From the NCBI GenBank assembly GCA_947629795.1, contig CANRFC010000017.1:1-54662 (forward strand): DNA of 54,662 nt. The letters are read 5' to 3'. Shown here piece by piece: positions 41,796 to 50,753 of the stretch. The translations under genes were made by a program, and so were the position numbers. The notes under the pieces were generated by a model that did no database searches, had not been told where the DNA came from, and was given only the letters and a program-made list of their open reading frames with translations. The stretch is from an uncultured Oscillospiraceae bacterium. Its GTDB lineage: Bacteria > Bacillota > Clostridia > Oscillospirales > Oscillospiraceae. How positions within the stretch are numbered: position 1 is the stretch's first letter; the number at the start of each line of letters is the position of its first letter.

Positions 41796-43298
41796 ATGTC
41801 CGATGAACAGCAGCGTTTTGGTGATGGTCAGGACGATTATCTGAAGGGTGCGCGAAAGGCAGCGGAAGCCGCCAGAAAAGCGGGGACAGCCTCTGCAAAG
41901 GCCGCAGGAGCCGCAGCTGGTGAGGCAACTGCAAATGCGGCAGCCGCTACCGTACAGGCCGGTGTGCAGGGCGGCAAGGCTGCGGCTGAAATTGCAACTG
42001 GCACTGCAGCAGGCGGCCCATGGGGTGCGATATTATCGGCAGCCTGGTCCTTGCGGCATACGCTCTTTAAGATTTTGATCTTCATCTGCCTGTTTTTGCT
42101 TTTGATTATCGTAGGCGTTGTGTCGCTGCCCTCTATCGTGTTCAACAATATCTTCCATACCGATCCAAGCAGTGTGGATCCCAATGCGCCAACGAGCGTT
42201 ACCGCCAGCTTCGATGATGCGTCCGGCGTAGTGTCCGACTGCATCCAGAACGGTTACGATATGGCGCTGGCCCGGGTAGAGCAGATCATCACTGAGGGCG
42301 GCTATGACTATGACCTATCCATGGACGCTCTGGTCAACAATGGCCTGATCTCCACCGATTACGATACCTGTTATACGCTGGCGGCCTACTCAGCCTCCAT
42401 GCAGCAGCGCGGCACTACCAAGGCGGATATGAAGGCCAAACTGGATGCAGTTGCCGGACAAATGTTTGCTGTTACCTATGAAGTGAAGGAAACAACAAAA
42501 ACTGTGCAGCCGGAGGTTGCAGAGGGTGAGGAACCGGGTGAGCCGGAGGAAGTCATTGTTCAGTATGTGGTCTGTACCATCCACCCCTTTGACCAGTCAG
42601 TGATCTTAACGGCTTTCGGCATCGACACCTCTGCCCAGTATGACCAGTTTGGCATCACCTACGGTGAGGCTATCATCAACATGTCCAACGCTTTGAAGAT
42701 GACCATGTACGGAACCTTATCCAACGGCTCGGTACCGCCCATCACCGATGCGGAGCTGAATGCCTTTTTGAACAGCCTGACCTGCAGCGGTACACGGAAG
42801 GAACTGATGCGCGCCGCCCTGTCCCTGGTAGGCCGTGTCCCGTATTTCTGGGGCGGCAAGAGCGCTCCCGGCTGGAATGAGGCATGGAACACGCCCAGAT
42901 TGGTGACCTCAGCAGGCTCCAGCAGCACCGGTACCATCCGGCCCTATGGGCTTGACTGCTCCGGATTTACGCAGTGGGTCTATCAGACCGCGCTGGGCGT
43001 GACCCTGTATGACGGGACATGGAATCAGTGGGATGCGACCTTTGCTATCACCGAGGACGAGCTGCTGCCTGGTGATCTGGGATTTATGGCGGCGCCGGGA
43101 ACGGTGCCTGTCAACCATGTGTTGCTCTACGCTGGGAAGGACGCCGACGGAAAGCAGCTGTGGGTCCACTGCACCAGCGGTTCAGGCGTGGTACTGAACT
43201 CACCGACCTATGTGACCCAGTTCCGCCGAAGGAAAGATATCGACTTGGAAGCAGACTTTATGCCTGCGCCGATAGAACAAGGAGTCAACGATGGCTGA
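41796..43298 (+). CDS. Conjugation-associated NlpC/P60 peptidoglycan hydrolase (VirB1-like)
   Basis: A 500-residue protein that probably opens the wall for the transfer channel. Residues 15-80 are an Ala/Gly/Lys-rich cytoplasmic region. One transmembrane helix follows (about 90-115, ILIFICLFLLLIIVGVVSL), then a helical linker. The C-terminal NlpC/P60 domain has the catalytic Cys388 (YGLDCSGF), His441 (VNHVLLYAG) and a further polar His458 (LWVHC). The start at 41796 follows AAAGGAGG; the frame extends upstream into the hairpin. It overlaps the next gene by eight bases. Confidence 0.88.
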   Translation: MSDEQQRFGDGQDDYLKGARKAAEAARKAGTASAKAAGAAAGEATANAAAATVQAGVQGGKAAAEIATGTAAGGPWGAILSAAWSLRHTLFKILIFICLFLLLIIVGVVSLPSIVFNNIFHTDPSSVDPNAPTSVTASFDDASGVVSDCIQNGYDMALARVEQIITEGGYDYDLSMDALVNNGLISTDYDTCYTLAAYSASMQQRGTTKADMKAKLDAVAGQMFAVTYEVKETTKTVQPEVAEGEEPGEPEEVIVQYVVCTIHPFDQSVILTAFGIDTSAQYDQFGITYGEAIINMSNALKMTMYGTLSNGSVPPITDAELNAFLNSLTCSGTRKELMRAALSLVGRVPYFWGGKSAPGWNEAWNTPRLVTSAGSSSTGTIRPYGLDCSGFTQWVYQTALGVTLYDGTWNQWDATFAITEDELLPGDLGFMAAPGTVPVNHVLLYAGKDADGKQLWVHCTSGSGVVLNSPTYVTQFRRRKDIDLEADFMPAPIEQGVNDG

Positions 43299-43737
43299 GG
43301 ACAGAGAATATACCAACATTTACACGATACCACCCAACTACACCGATTCCGGCAAGCTGCTGGGCGGTATGCTGGAAACACGCAATACCGTGGAAGCAGG
43401 TATCCTGCTTGTTTTAGTGGGCTACCCGGAGCTGATGTGGCTCCACCTACCGGTGACGGCCAAGGTGGTTGTCATGACTATAACCCTGCTGCCGCTTGGC
43501 GTCTTTGCCCTGATGGGCCTGGGCGGCGACTCACTGCTCCAGTATGTTTCGCACATGATCCTTTTCCTGGTGCGGCGACGGCAGCTTCACTATAGGAGGA
43601 TCGGATATCATTATGGCACAAACACGAAAAAGAACCGCCCACCCAAGAGGCAAGCGGGTAAGCCCACCGTCAAAGGAAAAGCTGGAGTTCGTTCAGGACT
43701 TCATTCCACTCAAAGAGATCAAAAACGGCATCATTGA
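43291..43737 (+). CDS. PrgI family membrane protein of the conjugation machinery
   Basis: A 148-residue protein. YTIPPNYTDSGKLLGGMLETRNTVEAG (lead motif IPPNYTDSGKLLGG) and two transmembrane helices (about residues 37-75, LVLVGYPELMWL and ITLLPLGVFALMGLG) are typical of the PrgI/VirB3-like family that sits next to VirB4. The C-terminus is very basic (KKNRPPKRQAGKPTVKGKA). Its last 125 bases overlap the 5' end of virB4 in another frame, so the basic tail is coded on DNA that also codes the VirB4 N-terminus. Confidence 0.82.
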   Translation: MAEDREYTNIYTIPPNYTDSGKLLGGMLETRNTVEAGILLVLVGYPELMWLHLPVTAKVVVMTITLLPLGVFALMGLGGDSLLQYVSHMILFLVRRRQLHYRRIGYHYGTNTKKNRPPKRQAGKPTVKGKAGVRSGLHSTQRDQKRHH

Positions 43738-46198
43738 GACGACGGATGGGCGGTTCATCAAAATCTTGGAGATCGAGCCAATCAACTTTCTGCTCCGGTC
43801 AGATGAAGAGCAGTGGGGAATCATCTCCACCTTTGCCAGCTGGCTGAAAATATCCCCTATGCGCCTTCAATTCAAATCCATCACCCGGAAGGCGGACTCC
43901 GACCAGTATGTGGCCGGCCTTCAGGCGGATTTGGAGCAGGAGGATGTGGAGGCCTGCCGCAAACTTGGCGAAGGCACCATCCAGTTCATTCGGGAGGAAG
44001 GCAGCCGAGAGGCGTTGTCCCGCCGGTTTTTCTTAATCTTTCAGTATGAGGCCCCCTCCGGGCGGCGGCAGATGGATCCCGACTATGGCGAGATCTACTC
44101 TGCCCTTCAGGTAGTGACCCAGAATGCCCGCACCTATTTCGCCCAATGCGGCAATAACATCGTGCAGCCCAAGGACGAAGATGCCTTTGCAGCGGAAGTG
44201 CTGTATATGTATTTCAACCGCCGATCCTGTGTTAATGATCCCTTTCAAGACCGCCTGAACCGAGTAGTAGTGGATGCTATGGCCGCAAAGAAACGCATTG
44301 TAGGCATTGATCCTGTACCTCATATTCGGGCGGCCAACTTCATTGCACCGCGGGGCCTTGATTTGACCCACCCCGGCTACCTGATTATGGACGGCACCTA
44401 CTACACCTACCTATACATCCGAAAAAACGGCTTTCCCCAGACGGTTCGAGGTGGCTGGATGTCGGCGCTCATCAACGCTGGCGAGGGTGTGGACATCGAC
44501 CTGCACCTGCGCCGGGAAATCCGGGGCAAGACCATTGACCGGGTTGCCCAGCGGATCCGGCTCAACCGCACCAAGCTGCGGGAATTGCAAGACACCTCCA
44601 CCGACTATGAGGAGCTGGCCGGTTCTATCCAAGCCGGCTATTACATCAAGCAGGGCCTGTCCAGCCGGAATGAGGATTTGTTCTACATGTCGGTGTTCAT
44701 CACCCTGTCCGCCGCCAGCTATGAGGAGCTGCAGTGGCGCAAGCAGCAGATGACCGACCTGATGAAGTCCATGGACATCCAGGTCGCGGACTGCATGTTC
44801 CAGCAGGAAGCTGCCCTGCGCTCTACCATGCCCTTCCTCTACATGGATGCCAGTCTGGAGCGCAAGTCAAAGCGCAATGTGCTCACCAGCGGTGCAGCCT
44901 CCACCTACATGTTTACCAGCTTCGAGCTGTCCGATGACAACGGCATCCTGCTTGGCCTCAACCGCCACAACAACTCGCTGTGCATCGTGGATCCGTTTAA
45001 CACCAAGGTGAACAAGAACGCCAACTTCACCATCTGCGGCACCTCCGGGGCGGGCAAGACCTACACCATGCAGGTCATGGCCCTGCGGATGCGAATGCGG
45101 GGCATCCAGTGCTTTATCTTGGCGCCCCTGAAAGGTCATGAGTTCAAACGGGCCTGCCATAAGGTGGGCGGTGCCTACATCAAGCTGGCCCCCGGCTCCA
45201 CCGCCTGTATCAATGTCATGGAGATTCGTCCTACCCTTACGCCGGAGATGGAATTGATCGATGAGTTGGATTATAGCGACATCGACTCTATGCTCGCACG
45301 GAAAATACAGCAGCTGATGATCTTCTTCTCTTTGCTGATCCCTGACATGAGCAATGAGGAGGAGCAGATGCTGGACGAGGCGCTGATCAAAACCTACTCC
45401 CAATTTGGCATCACCCATGATAACGCCTCGCTCTATACCGATGCCAACCGGACAGCCATGAAGACCATGCCCATCTTGGGCGACCTCTACGAAAACCTGA
45501 AGGAGAATCCTTTGACCACCCGATTGGCCACCATCGTCAGTCGGTTCGTCACCGGCAGCGCCCAGAGCTTTAACCGGCAGACCAATGTGGATCTGAGCAA
45601 CAAGTACATTGTGTTGGATATTTCCGAACTGAAGGGCAAGCTGCTGCCGGTAGGCATGATGATCGCCCTGGACTATGTATGGGATCAGGTAAAGGCCGAC
45701 CGCACCAAGCGAAAAATGGTGTTCATTGACGAGATCTGGAAGCTGATCGGCGGTGCCGCCAACAAGCAGGCGGCTGAGTTCTGCTTGGAGATTTTCAAGA
45801 TCATCCGCGGCTATGGCGGCGGGGCATTGGCCGCCACCCAGGATTTGTCCGACTTTTTTGGGCTGGAGGACGGCCGCTATGGACGGGCGATCCTCAACAA
45901 CAGCAAGACCAAGATCATCCTCAATCTGGAGCCGGACGAAGCCGAGTATGTCAAGGATGTCCTCAAGCTGACCCGCACCGAGATCCGCAGCATCACCCAG
46001 TTTGAGCGCGGCGAGGCGCTGATCTCCAGCAACAGCAATAAGGTCCCGGTGGTCATCAAAGCATCCAAGGAAGAGCAGCAGATGATCACCACCGACCGGG
46101 CCGAACTTGAGGCCATGCTGGCGGAAATGCAGGCCGTGGCCAATCTGGCCGAGCAGAGCTGTATCCCCGCTGACGAGGTGGATACGGAAAACGCATAA
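43613..46198 (+). CDS. VirB4/TraE-family conjugation ATPase
   Basis: An 861-residue ATPase that powers the type IV secretion channel. The N-terminal VirB4 domain (about residues 30-420) precedes the RecA-like motor with Walker A GTSGAGKTYT (Lys482, Thr483) and Walker B KMVFIDEIWK (Asp706, Glu707). ATQDLSDFF and NSKTKIILNLEPDEAEYV follow, as expected of the family. The start at 43613 has a TAGGAGGA site 12 bases upstream and lies inside the prgI-like gene; a later start would remove family residues. Length is normal. Confidence 0.93.
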   Translation: MAQTRKRTAHPRGKRVSPPSKEKLEFVQDFIPLKEIKNGIIETTDGRFIKILEIEPINFLLRSDEEQWGIISTFASWLKISPMRLQFKSITRKADSDQYVAGLQADLEQEDVEACRKLGEGTIQFIREEGSREALSRRFFLIFQYEAPSGRRQMDPDYGEIYSALQVVTQNARTYFAQCGNNIVQPKDEDAFAAEVLYMYFNRRSCVNDPFQDRLNRVVVDAMAAKKRIVGIDPVPHIRAANFIAPRGLDLTHPGYLIMDGTYYTYLYIRKNGFPQTVRGGWMSALINAGEGVDIDLHLRREIRGKTIDRVAQRIRLNRTKLRELQDTSTDYEELAGSIQAGYYIKQGLSSRNEDLFYMSVFITLSAASYEELQWRKQQMTDLMKSMDIQVADCMFQQEAALRSTMPFLYMDASLERKSKRNVLTSGAASTYMFTSFELSDDNGILLGLNRHNNSLCIVDPFNTKVNKNANFTICGTSGAGKTYTMQVMALRMRMRGIQCFILAPLKGHEFKRACHKVGGAYIKLAPGSTACINVMEIRPTLTPEMELIDELDYSDIDSMLARKIQQLMIFFSLLIPDMSNEEEQMLDEALIKTYSQFGITHDNASLYTDANRTAMKTMPILGDLYENLKENPLTTRLATIVSRFVTGSAQSFNRQTNVDLSNKYIVLDISELKGKLLPVGMMIALDYVWDQVKADRTKRKMVFIDEIWKLIGGAANKQAAEFCLEIFKIIRGYGGGALAATQDLSDFFGLEDGRYGRAILNNSKTKIILNLEPDEAEYVKDVLKLTRTEIRSITQFERGEALISSNSNKVPVVIKASKEEQQMITTDRAELEAMLAEMQAVANLAEQSCIPADEVDTENA

Positions 46199-46250
46199 AT
46201 CACTCAGACACGCATTTATCCCACTATACGCACAAAAGCGAGGTGAACCT

Positions 46251-46790
46251 ATGTTATTGCAGGAAGAACAGTACATCATCCACTGGCTGACGCAGTACGG
46301 GGCGCTGACCAAGGCGCAGGTGGTCCGGCTGCTGAAGGACAAATCTCCACAGACCGCTGAGAAGATCATCCGTGGACTCAAGCGAGAGCTGATGATCCAC
46401 GACATTGCCGGCGGCTATTATCTTGGCGTCGATCCCATGTGCCAGCCGGAGCAGCGAATCATTTTAGCGGTGTGGGTGCTGCTCCAGTTCATTGACCATG
46501 TGGAGCCGATGGCCCATTATCCGGCTACCTATCCCTCACAGATTTTCTTTCTCAAAGAGGATATGGGCTATGAGATCGTGGTGCTCTACGACGGAGAGCA
46601 GCATTTGGCTCGGCTGCTCCAGCCTCAGGAGGATCTGCGGTATATCTTTGTGCTGCCTAAGATTTCCATGGCACAGGAACTGGTGCTCCCCAATGTGCCT
46701 TGCCTGTTTGCCACGGTGGACTACAACGGTCAGGAAGTGCCGGATGTACGATTCTATACGGAAGGAGGAGAAACGGATGGGGCAGTCTGA
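46251..46790 (+). CDS. ICE-associated winged-helix protein (DUF5697-like)
   Basis: A 179-residue protein of a family (DUF5697-like) seen in clostridial conjugative elements. The N-terminus (about residues 5-55) reads as a winged helix-turn-helix: IIHWLTQYGALTKAQVVRLL followed by AEKIIRGLKRELMI. The rest is mixed alpha/beta with an IFFLKEDMGYEIVVLYDGE strand region. A role in regulation or as a transfer accessory is a guess. The start at 46251 follows GCGAGGTGA, and its end overlaps the next gene by 14 bases. Confidence 0.7.
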   Translation: MLLQEEQYIIHWLTQYGALTKAQVVRLLKDKSPQTAEKIIRGLKRELMIHDIAGGYYLGVDPMCQPEQRIILAVWVLLQFIDHVEPMAHYPATYPSQIFFLKEDMGYEIVVLYDGEQHLARLLQPQEDLRYIFVLPKISMAQELVLPNVPCLFATVDYNGQEVPDVRFYTEGGETDGAV

Positions 46791-47457
46791 TTTTCTTCGC
46801 AGCATCGCATCAGCGAAAGACCGCCTGCGGCGTGCCGAGATAGAACTGATACGCACAAAAGAGCTGGCGCTTCAAAACGACATGGCAGGCGCCTTTGGAA
46901 CGGCCTTTGCCTTTGAGGCTGAGGTGGAAAAGCTGGCTCTGCTGGCCAGAAGCATTCCGGCCTATACAGGGCATCCCCTGGCACAGGAAAAAATGGACGC
47001 TGTTTTGCAGGCTGCATTCCCAATAGAGATGGGCTACACGCAGGAAGGCTGGTTCTGCCTGCGGATCCCCGCGCTCCTCCCCAAAAAAGGGAACGGCTCC
47101 CCGGTCTACATCCAGCAGGTACTCTACCCAGCTATGGGACGGTTCTTTCAAGGAAAGGTGCCGGCCAGCTACTCCGACTGCGTGCTGATCTACCGCCATG
47201 TTTATGACAGCACCCGCCCGGAGCGGGCTTGGCGCGACCACGACAACATCGAGCAGAATATGGTAACGGATATCATCACCCTCTACCTGCTACCCGATGA
47301 CGCTCCCGCCCGGTGCGCACACTTCTATTGCAGCGCCGCCGGACCGGCAGACTGCACGGAGGTCTATGTGGTACCCCTGGAGCAGTTTTCCTCTTGGATC
47401 TATGCCGCATTTCACGATGGATTGAAGGAGGTGACGCTCTATGAAAACCGGGCATAA
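46777..47457 (+). CDS. ICE-associated protein (DUF6100-like)
   Basis: A 226-residue protein of unknown function that accompanies the previous gene in clostridial ICEs (DUF6100-like). The N-terminal 50 residues form a charged helix (LRSIASAKDRLRRAEIELIR). The middle contains YTQEGWFCLRIPALLPKKG, and the C-terminal half has alternating strands with a conserved-looking LIYRHVYDSTRPERAWRDHD (motif core HVYDSTRPERAWRDHD). There is no membrane segment. The ATG at 46777 follows GAAGGAGGAG. Confidence 0.68.
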   Translation: MGQSDFLRSIASAKDRLRRAEIELIRTKELALQNDMAGAFGTAFAFEAEVEKLALLARSIPAYTGHPLAQEKMDAVLQAAFPIEMGYTQEGWFCLRIPALLPKKGNGSPVYIQQVLYPAMGRFFQGKVPASYSDCVLIYRHVYDSTRPERAWRDHDNIEQNMVTDIITLYLLPDDAPARCAHFYCSAAGPADCTEVYVVPLEQFSSWIYAAFHDGLKEVTLYENRA

Positions 47458-47635
47458 GGTTGGGAAAAAGGTAAGTATGAAAGGCCGAAATTTTCCGCCG
47501 TCCAATCACCTACAGTTCAAACACCGGAAAATCCCTGAAAAACCAAGGGGCCGGCGCCATGATGAAGGGCCGGATTGCGGCAAAGAGAGGATGAGAGATG
47601 CCGCAAATCAGGATGAGGCGGAGGTCCAGAAATGA
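47441..47635 (+). CDS. Small basic ICE protein, doubtful
   Basis: A 64-residue highly basic ORF (MKTGHKVGKKVSMKGRNF start) with no recognised family. It overlaps the preceding gene by 17 bases and the following one by four (ATGA), and has AAGGAGGTGA ten bases before its ATG. The coupling geometry suggests it is translated, at least to re-initiate the next gene. Confidence 0.45.
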   Translation: MKTGHKVGKKVSMKGRNFPPSNHLQFKHRKIPEKPRGRRHDEGPDCGKERMRDAANQDEAEVQK

Positions 47636-48786
47636 TCACACTCCGCCCGGGCAGTCATGCGTATCGCCTCCTGCTGCTCCTGTCTGCTGCCGGCGAATTT
47701 CCAACACGCTCACTGCACCTGTTGGGCAGTGTCCGCACTCTGGGAGCGCTGGTGCATCGGCTGGAGCAGACCCAACGCTTCCGCACTGAGGATGGGACGG
47801 ACCTTGGCTGCTGCAGAATGCTTTCCGTCAGTGGAAAGCGGGACAAACGCACCATCCGTCTTTACAAAAACGCGCTCCCACTCCTGCAGGCTCTCCACCC
47901 GGCAGCCCTGGAGCAATACCTCACACTTTCAGGCGGGCATCGGTTCTCCGGCAGTGACGCCCACATACAGCGCAACCACCGAGTGGCGGAAACACTGGCG
48001 GTATGCCTGGAAGCCGGCATTGAGTTTCGACCCTATATCCTACCGGCCTTGCAGAAACAGCGCATCGCCCAAATCGTGCCTGCGTCACCCGCATTCTATA
48101 TCGCTCGGTCGTTGAAGCGCTTGGATAGTACGGAGATGAACAAGACTATCTTCACCCGCTTAACCGGAGCGTTGTTTGCTTATGAGACCTGCTGGGCTGT
48201 TTACAATACCCGCGGAGCCGTCATGAAATGGAGCGGAATGGGCGAGTTCAAAACTGCGCAGCACCTTGCGGAGCTGGCCCGGATGAACGCCGGCCTCCCG
48301 CGGGCAGACCATGCGCTGCTCCTGGGTGAAAGTATGGATGTTGCATTGCGCACCATGGAGGAGTCGGATAAAAGCCGGCGCATGGAACTGCGTTTTGACC
48401 GCATCTACCCGCATGTCCATTTCGTCCCGCTGAACCCGCAAGGAATCCGGCTGCTGAAGATCCTGACGCGCTCAGACTGGAACGAACAAATACTCTCGGC
48501 GGTATTCCCGCCGGAGTGGCGCGCCATCGGCCCTGGCATTCTGGAGCACGACGCTCAACGGGAGGGAACCTTCATCCTCTCCTATCTGGACGGAGACCTG
48601 GCACGACTCCTGCGCCTGCGACAAGCATTAGAGCACAGCGACGCCCCCTGTGAGGTGGTGTGTTTCCCTTGGCAAACGGGATTTGTTCGGGCGTATCTTG
48701 GCGACCGTGTGACTCTGCGGGAAATAGACATGGATGCACTGGAAACGGCCTTGGATTTAGCAGAGCCGGAAGATGGGGAGCCATGA
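47632..48786 (+). CDS. Conserved ICE protein of unknown function with winged-helix-like N-terminus
   Basis: A 384-residue cytoplasmic protein I cannot name. The first 55 residues (YRLLLLLSAAGEFPTRSL then LGALVHRLEQTQRF) look like a winged helix. The middle has helices rich in Arg and Leu, and FDRIYPHVHFVPLNPQGI starts a C-terminal alpha/beta region of about 120 residues. It resembles, in layout only, replication-relaxation-type proteins of clostridial plasmids and ICEs. It starts in the ATGA overlap of the small ORF and is followed by the coupling protein. Confidence 0.65.
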   Translation: MITLRPGSHAYRLLLLLSAAGEFPTRSLHLLGSVRTLGALVHRLEQTQRFRTEDGTDLGCCRMLSVSGKRDKRTIRLYKNALPLLQALHPAALEQYLTLSGGHRFSGSDAHIQRNHRVAETLAVCLEAGIEFRPYILPALQKQRIAQIVPASPAFYIARSLKRLDSTEMNKTIFTRLTGALFAYETCWAVYNTRGAVMKWSGMGEFKTAQHLAELARMNAGLPRADHALLLGESMDVALRTMEESDKSRRMELRFDRIYPHVHFVPLNPQGIRLLKILTRSDWNEQILSAVFPPEWRAIGPGILEHDAQREGTFILSYLDGDLARLLRLRQALEHSDAPCEVVCFPWQTGFVRAYLGDRVTLREIDMDALETALDLAEPEDGEP

Positions 48787-48800
48787 GAGGAGGTTTTGCC

Positions 48801-50714
48801 TTGAGAAATAGCCGTACCCGCACCATCGCCATTGCCATTGCCGTCATACTGGGATTGGCCGCACTGCTCTACTTGGGCGGATTGGTCTGCCAGTTGCTGA
48901 CTGAGTATCAAATCTGGCTGGCCAGCGGCGGTATGCAGGGACAGTCCCAAATCGGTGACATCCAGTTCGGACCGTTTGCGTGCTGGCGCCATGCGCTCAC
49001 GCTATCCGGCTTGAGATACACCGGCTTGGTGCTTCTGATAGGCGGCAGCATCTATGCCTTTGTCCGGCTCTATGATCGGTTTGGGAGCCGTGACTTCGAT
49101 GACCGCAACTTTGCACGCAGCCAGCGTGGTACCTATGGTACCGCAGGGTGGATGGATGAGAAAGAACTGCGCGCTGTTTTGGAGGTGGCCAGCCCGCAAA
49201 AAGCCAAAGGCATCATACTGGGCCAGAACGACCGAGGCAGCGTGATCTGCCTGCCGGAGGATACCAGGCTCAACAAGCACATTGCGGTGTTCGGCGCCAG
49301 CGGGACCATGAAGTCCAGAGGCGTTATCCGTCCAGCACTGTTTCAAAGCATCCGGCGCGGAGAGTCGGTGGTGGTCACAGACCCAAAATCCGAAATCTAC
49401 TCCGATACAGTGGAGCTATTCCGAAAACACGGCTACACCGTCCGCGTGTACAATCTGCTCCAGCCCGAACTGAGCGATTCTTGGAACTGTATGTTCGACT
49501 TGGGTGGTGATACCCTGATGGCCCAAGTGCTGACCGATGTCATCATCGCCAATACGAAAGGGGACGGTAAAGGGGATCATTTCTGGGACAACGGAGAAGC
49601 CAACCTGCTCAAAAGCCTGATCCTTTATGTGGATCTGGACTCTACCCGCCGCCCGGAAGAGCGCAATCTGCCTGCTGTTTACCAAATGCTGACCCAGAAC
49701 TCGGAAAAGCAGCTCACCGCCCTTTTCGACCGTCTGCCCTTGGACCACCCGGCCCGGGCGCCGTACAGCCTGTTCAGCCAGGCCAGTGATACGGTGCGGG
49801 CCGGTATTGTTTTGGGGCTGGGTACCCGATTACAGGTACTCCAAAGCGAAGCGGTCCGGCGCATCACCCGCCAGTCCGACATTGACCTTGCCCTTCCCGG
49901 GCAGACCAAATGCGTATATTACATCATCCTGGACGACCAGAACTCCTCCCTTGAGTTTCTGTCGTCCCTTTTCTTTGCTTTTCTTTTCATTAAACTCGTC
50001 CGCTATGCAGACAGCACGCCGGAGCAACGATGCAAAATCCCTGTCAACATCATCCTTGAGGAGGCAAATAACATCGGCGTGATTCCGGATTTTTCGAGGC
50101 GGCTCAGTACCATCAGGTCGAGGGCCCTCCAAGTTCTATTGTGCTGTCAAAACCTTCCGCAAATTCAAAACAGATACCCCGATAACCTATGGGCCGAACT
50201 GATCGGCAATGCGGATACCCAGCTGATGCTGGGCTGTACCGACGATGTGACGGCGGAGTATTTCAGCGCCCGAAGCGGAGACATGACGGTGGAGGTCAAT
50301 TCCACCATGACGACCCGGCAGAGCATCGCCATCGCCCAGATTATCCCCCAGTACCGATATACGGAAGGCCTTGGCCGGCGCCGTCTGCTCACCCCCGATG
50401 AGGTGCTTCGTCTGCCCAACGACCAGCTGCTGATCGTCATCCGCGGTCAGAAGGTGCTGCGGGCAAAGAAGTTTGATTATACCGGCCATCCTTACGCCAA
50501 GGAATGCGTCAAGGCCAGTATTCGGGATTATCCCTCTATCCAGCATGGATCCGGTGTATCGCAAGAATCTGCGCCCCAGCCACCGGAAGCGGAGCAGGAA
50601 TCCGTCTGTACGGAAACAGTGGAAAGCTCTCCGCCCCCGACAGTGCCACCACCAAAGCCCGCCAAGCGTAGGCCGGTTCTTTACGAAAGCGCAAAACCGC
50701 CTACAGACTTCTGA
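48801..50714 (+). CDS. VirD4/TraG-type coupling protein (T4CP)
   Basis: A 637-residue membrane ATPase that links the relaxosome to the VirB channel. Two N-terminal transmembrane helices (about residues 9-33 and 68-88) precede the motor domain. Walker A is GASGTMKSRG (Lys171), followed by VVTDPKSEIYSDT, a TraG hallmark, and Walker B-like VNIILEEANNIGVIPDF. The C-terminus is Pro-rich. TTG at 48801 is chosen because AGGAGG stands seven bases upstream. An ATG at 48783 in the same frame, overlapping the previous stop as ATGA, is the alternative and would add six residues. Confidence 0.92.
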   Translation: MRNSRTRTIAIAIAVILGLAALLYLGGLVCQLLTEYQIWLASGGMQGQSQIGDIQFGPFACWRHALTLSGLRYTGLVLLIGGSIYAFVRLYDRFGSRDFDDRNFARSQRGTYGTAGWMDEKELRAVLEVASPQKAKGIILGQNDRGSVICLPEDTRLNKHIAVFGASGTMKSRGVIRPALFQSIRRGESVVVTDPKSEIYSDTVELFRKHGYTVRVYNLLQPELSDSWNCMFDLGGDTLMAQVLTDVIIANTKGDGKGDHFWDNGEANLLKSLILYVDLDSTRRPEERNLPAVYQMLTQNSEKQLTALFDRLPLDHPARAPYSLFSQASDTVRAGIVLGLGTRLQVLQSEAVRRITRQSDIDLALPGQTKCVYYIILDDQNSSLEFLSSLFFAFLFIKLVRYADSTPEQRCKIPVNIILEEANNIGVIPDFSRRLSTIRSRALQVLLCCQNLPQIQNRYPDNLWAELIGNADTQLMLGCTDDVTAEYFSARSGDMTVEVNSTMTTRQSIAIAQIIPQYRYTEGLGRRRLLTPDEVLRLPNDQLLIVIRGQKVLRAKKFDYTGHPYAKECVKASIRDYPSIQHGSGVSQESAPQPPEAEQESVCTETVESSPPPTVPPPKPAKRRPVLYESAKPPTDF

Positions 50715-50753
50715 CCTATACCATTTCGTCAATCATAAAGGAGGAAACAAACC

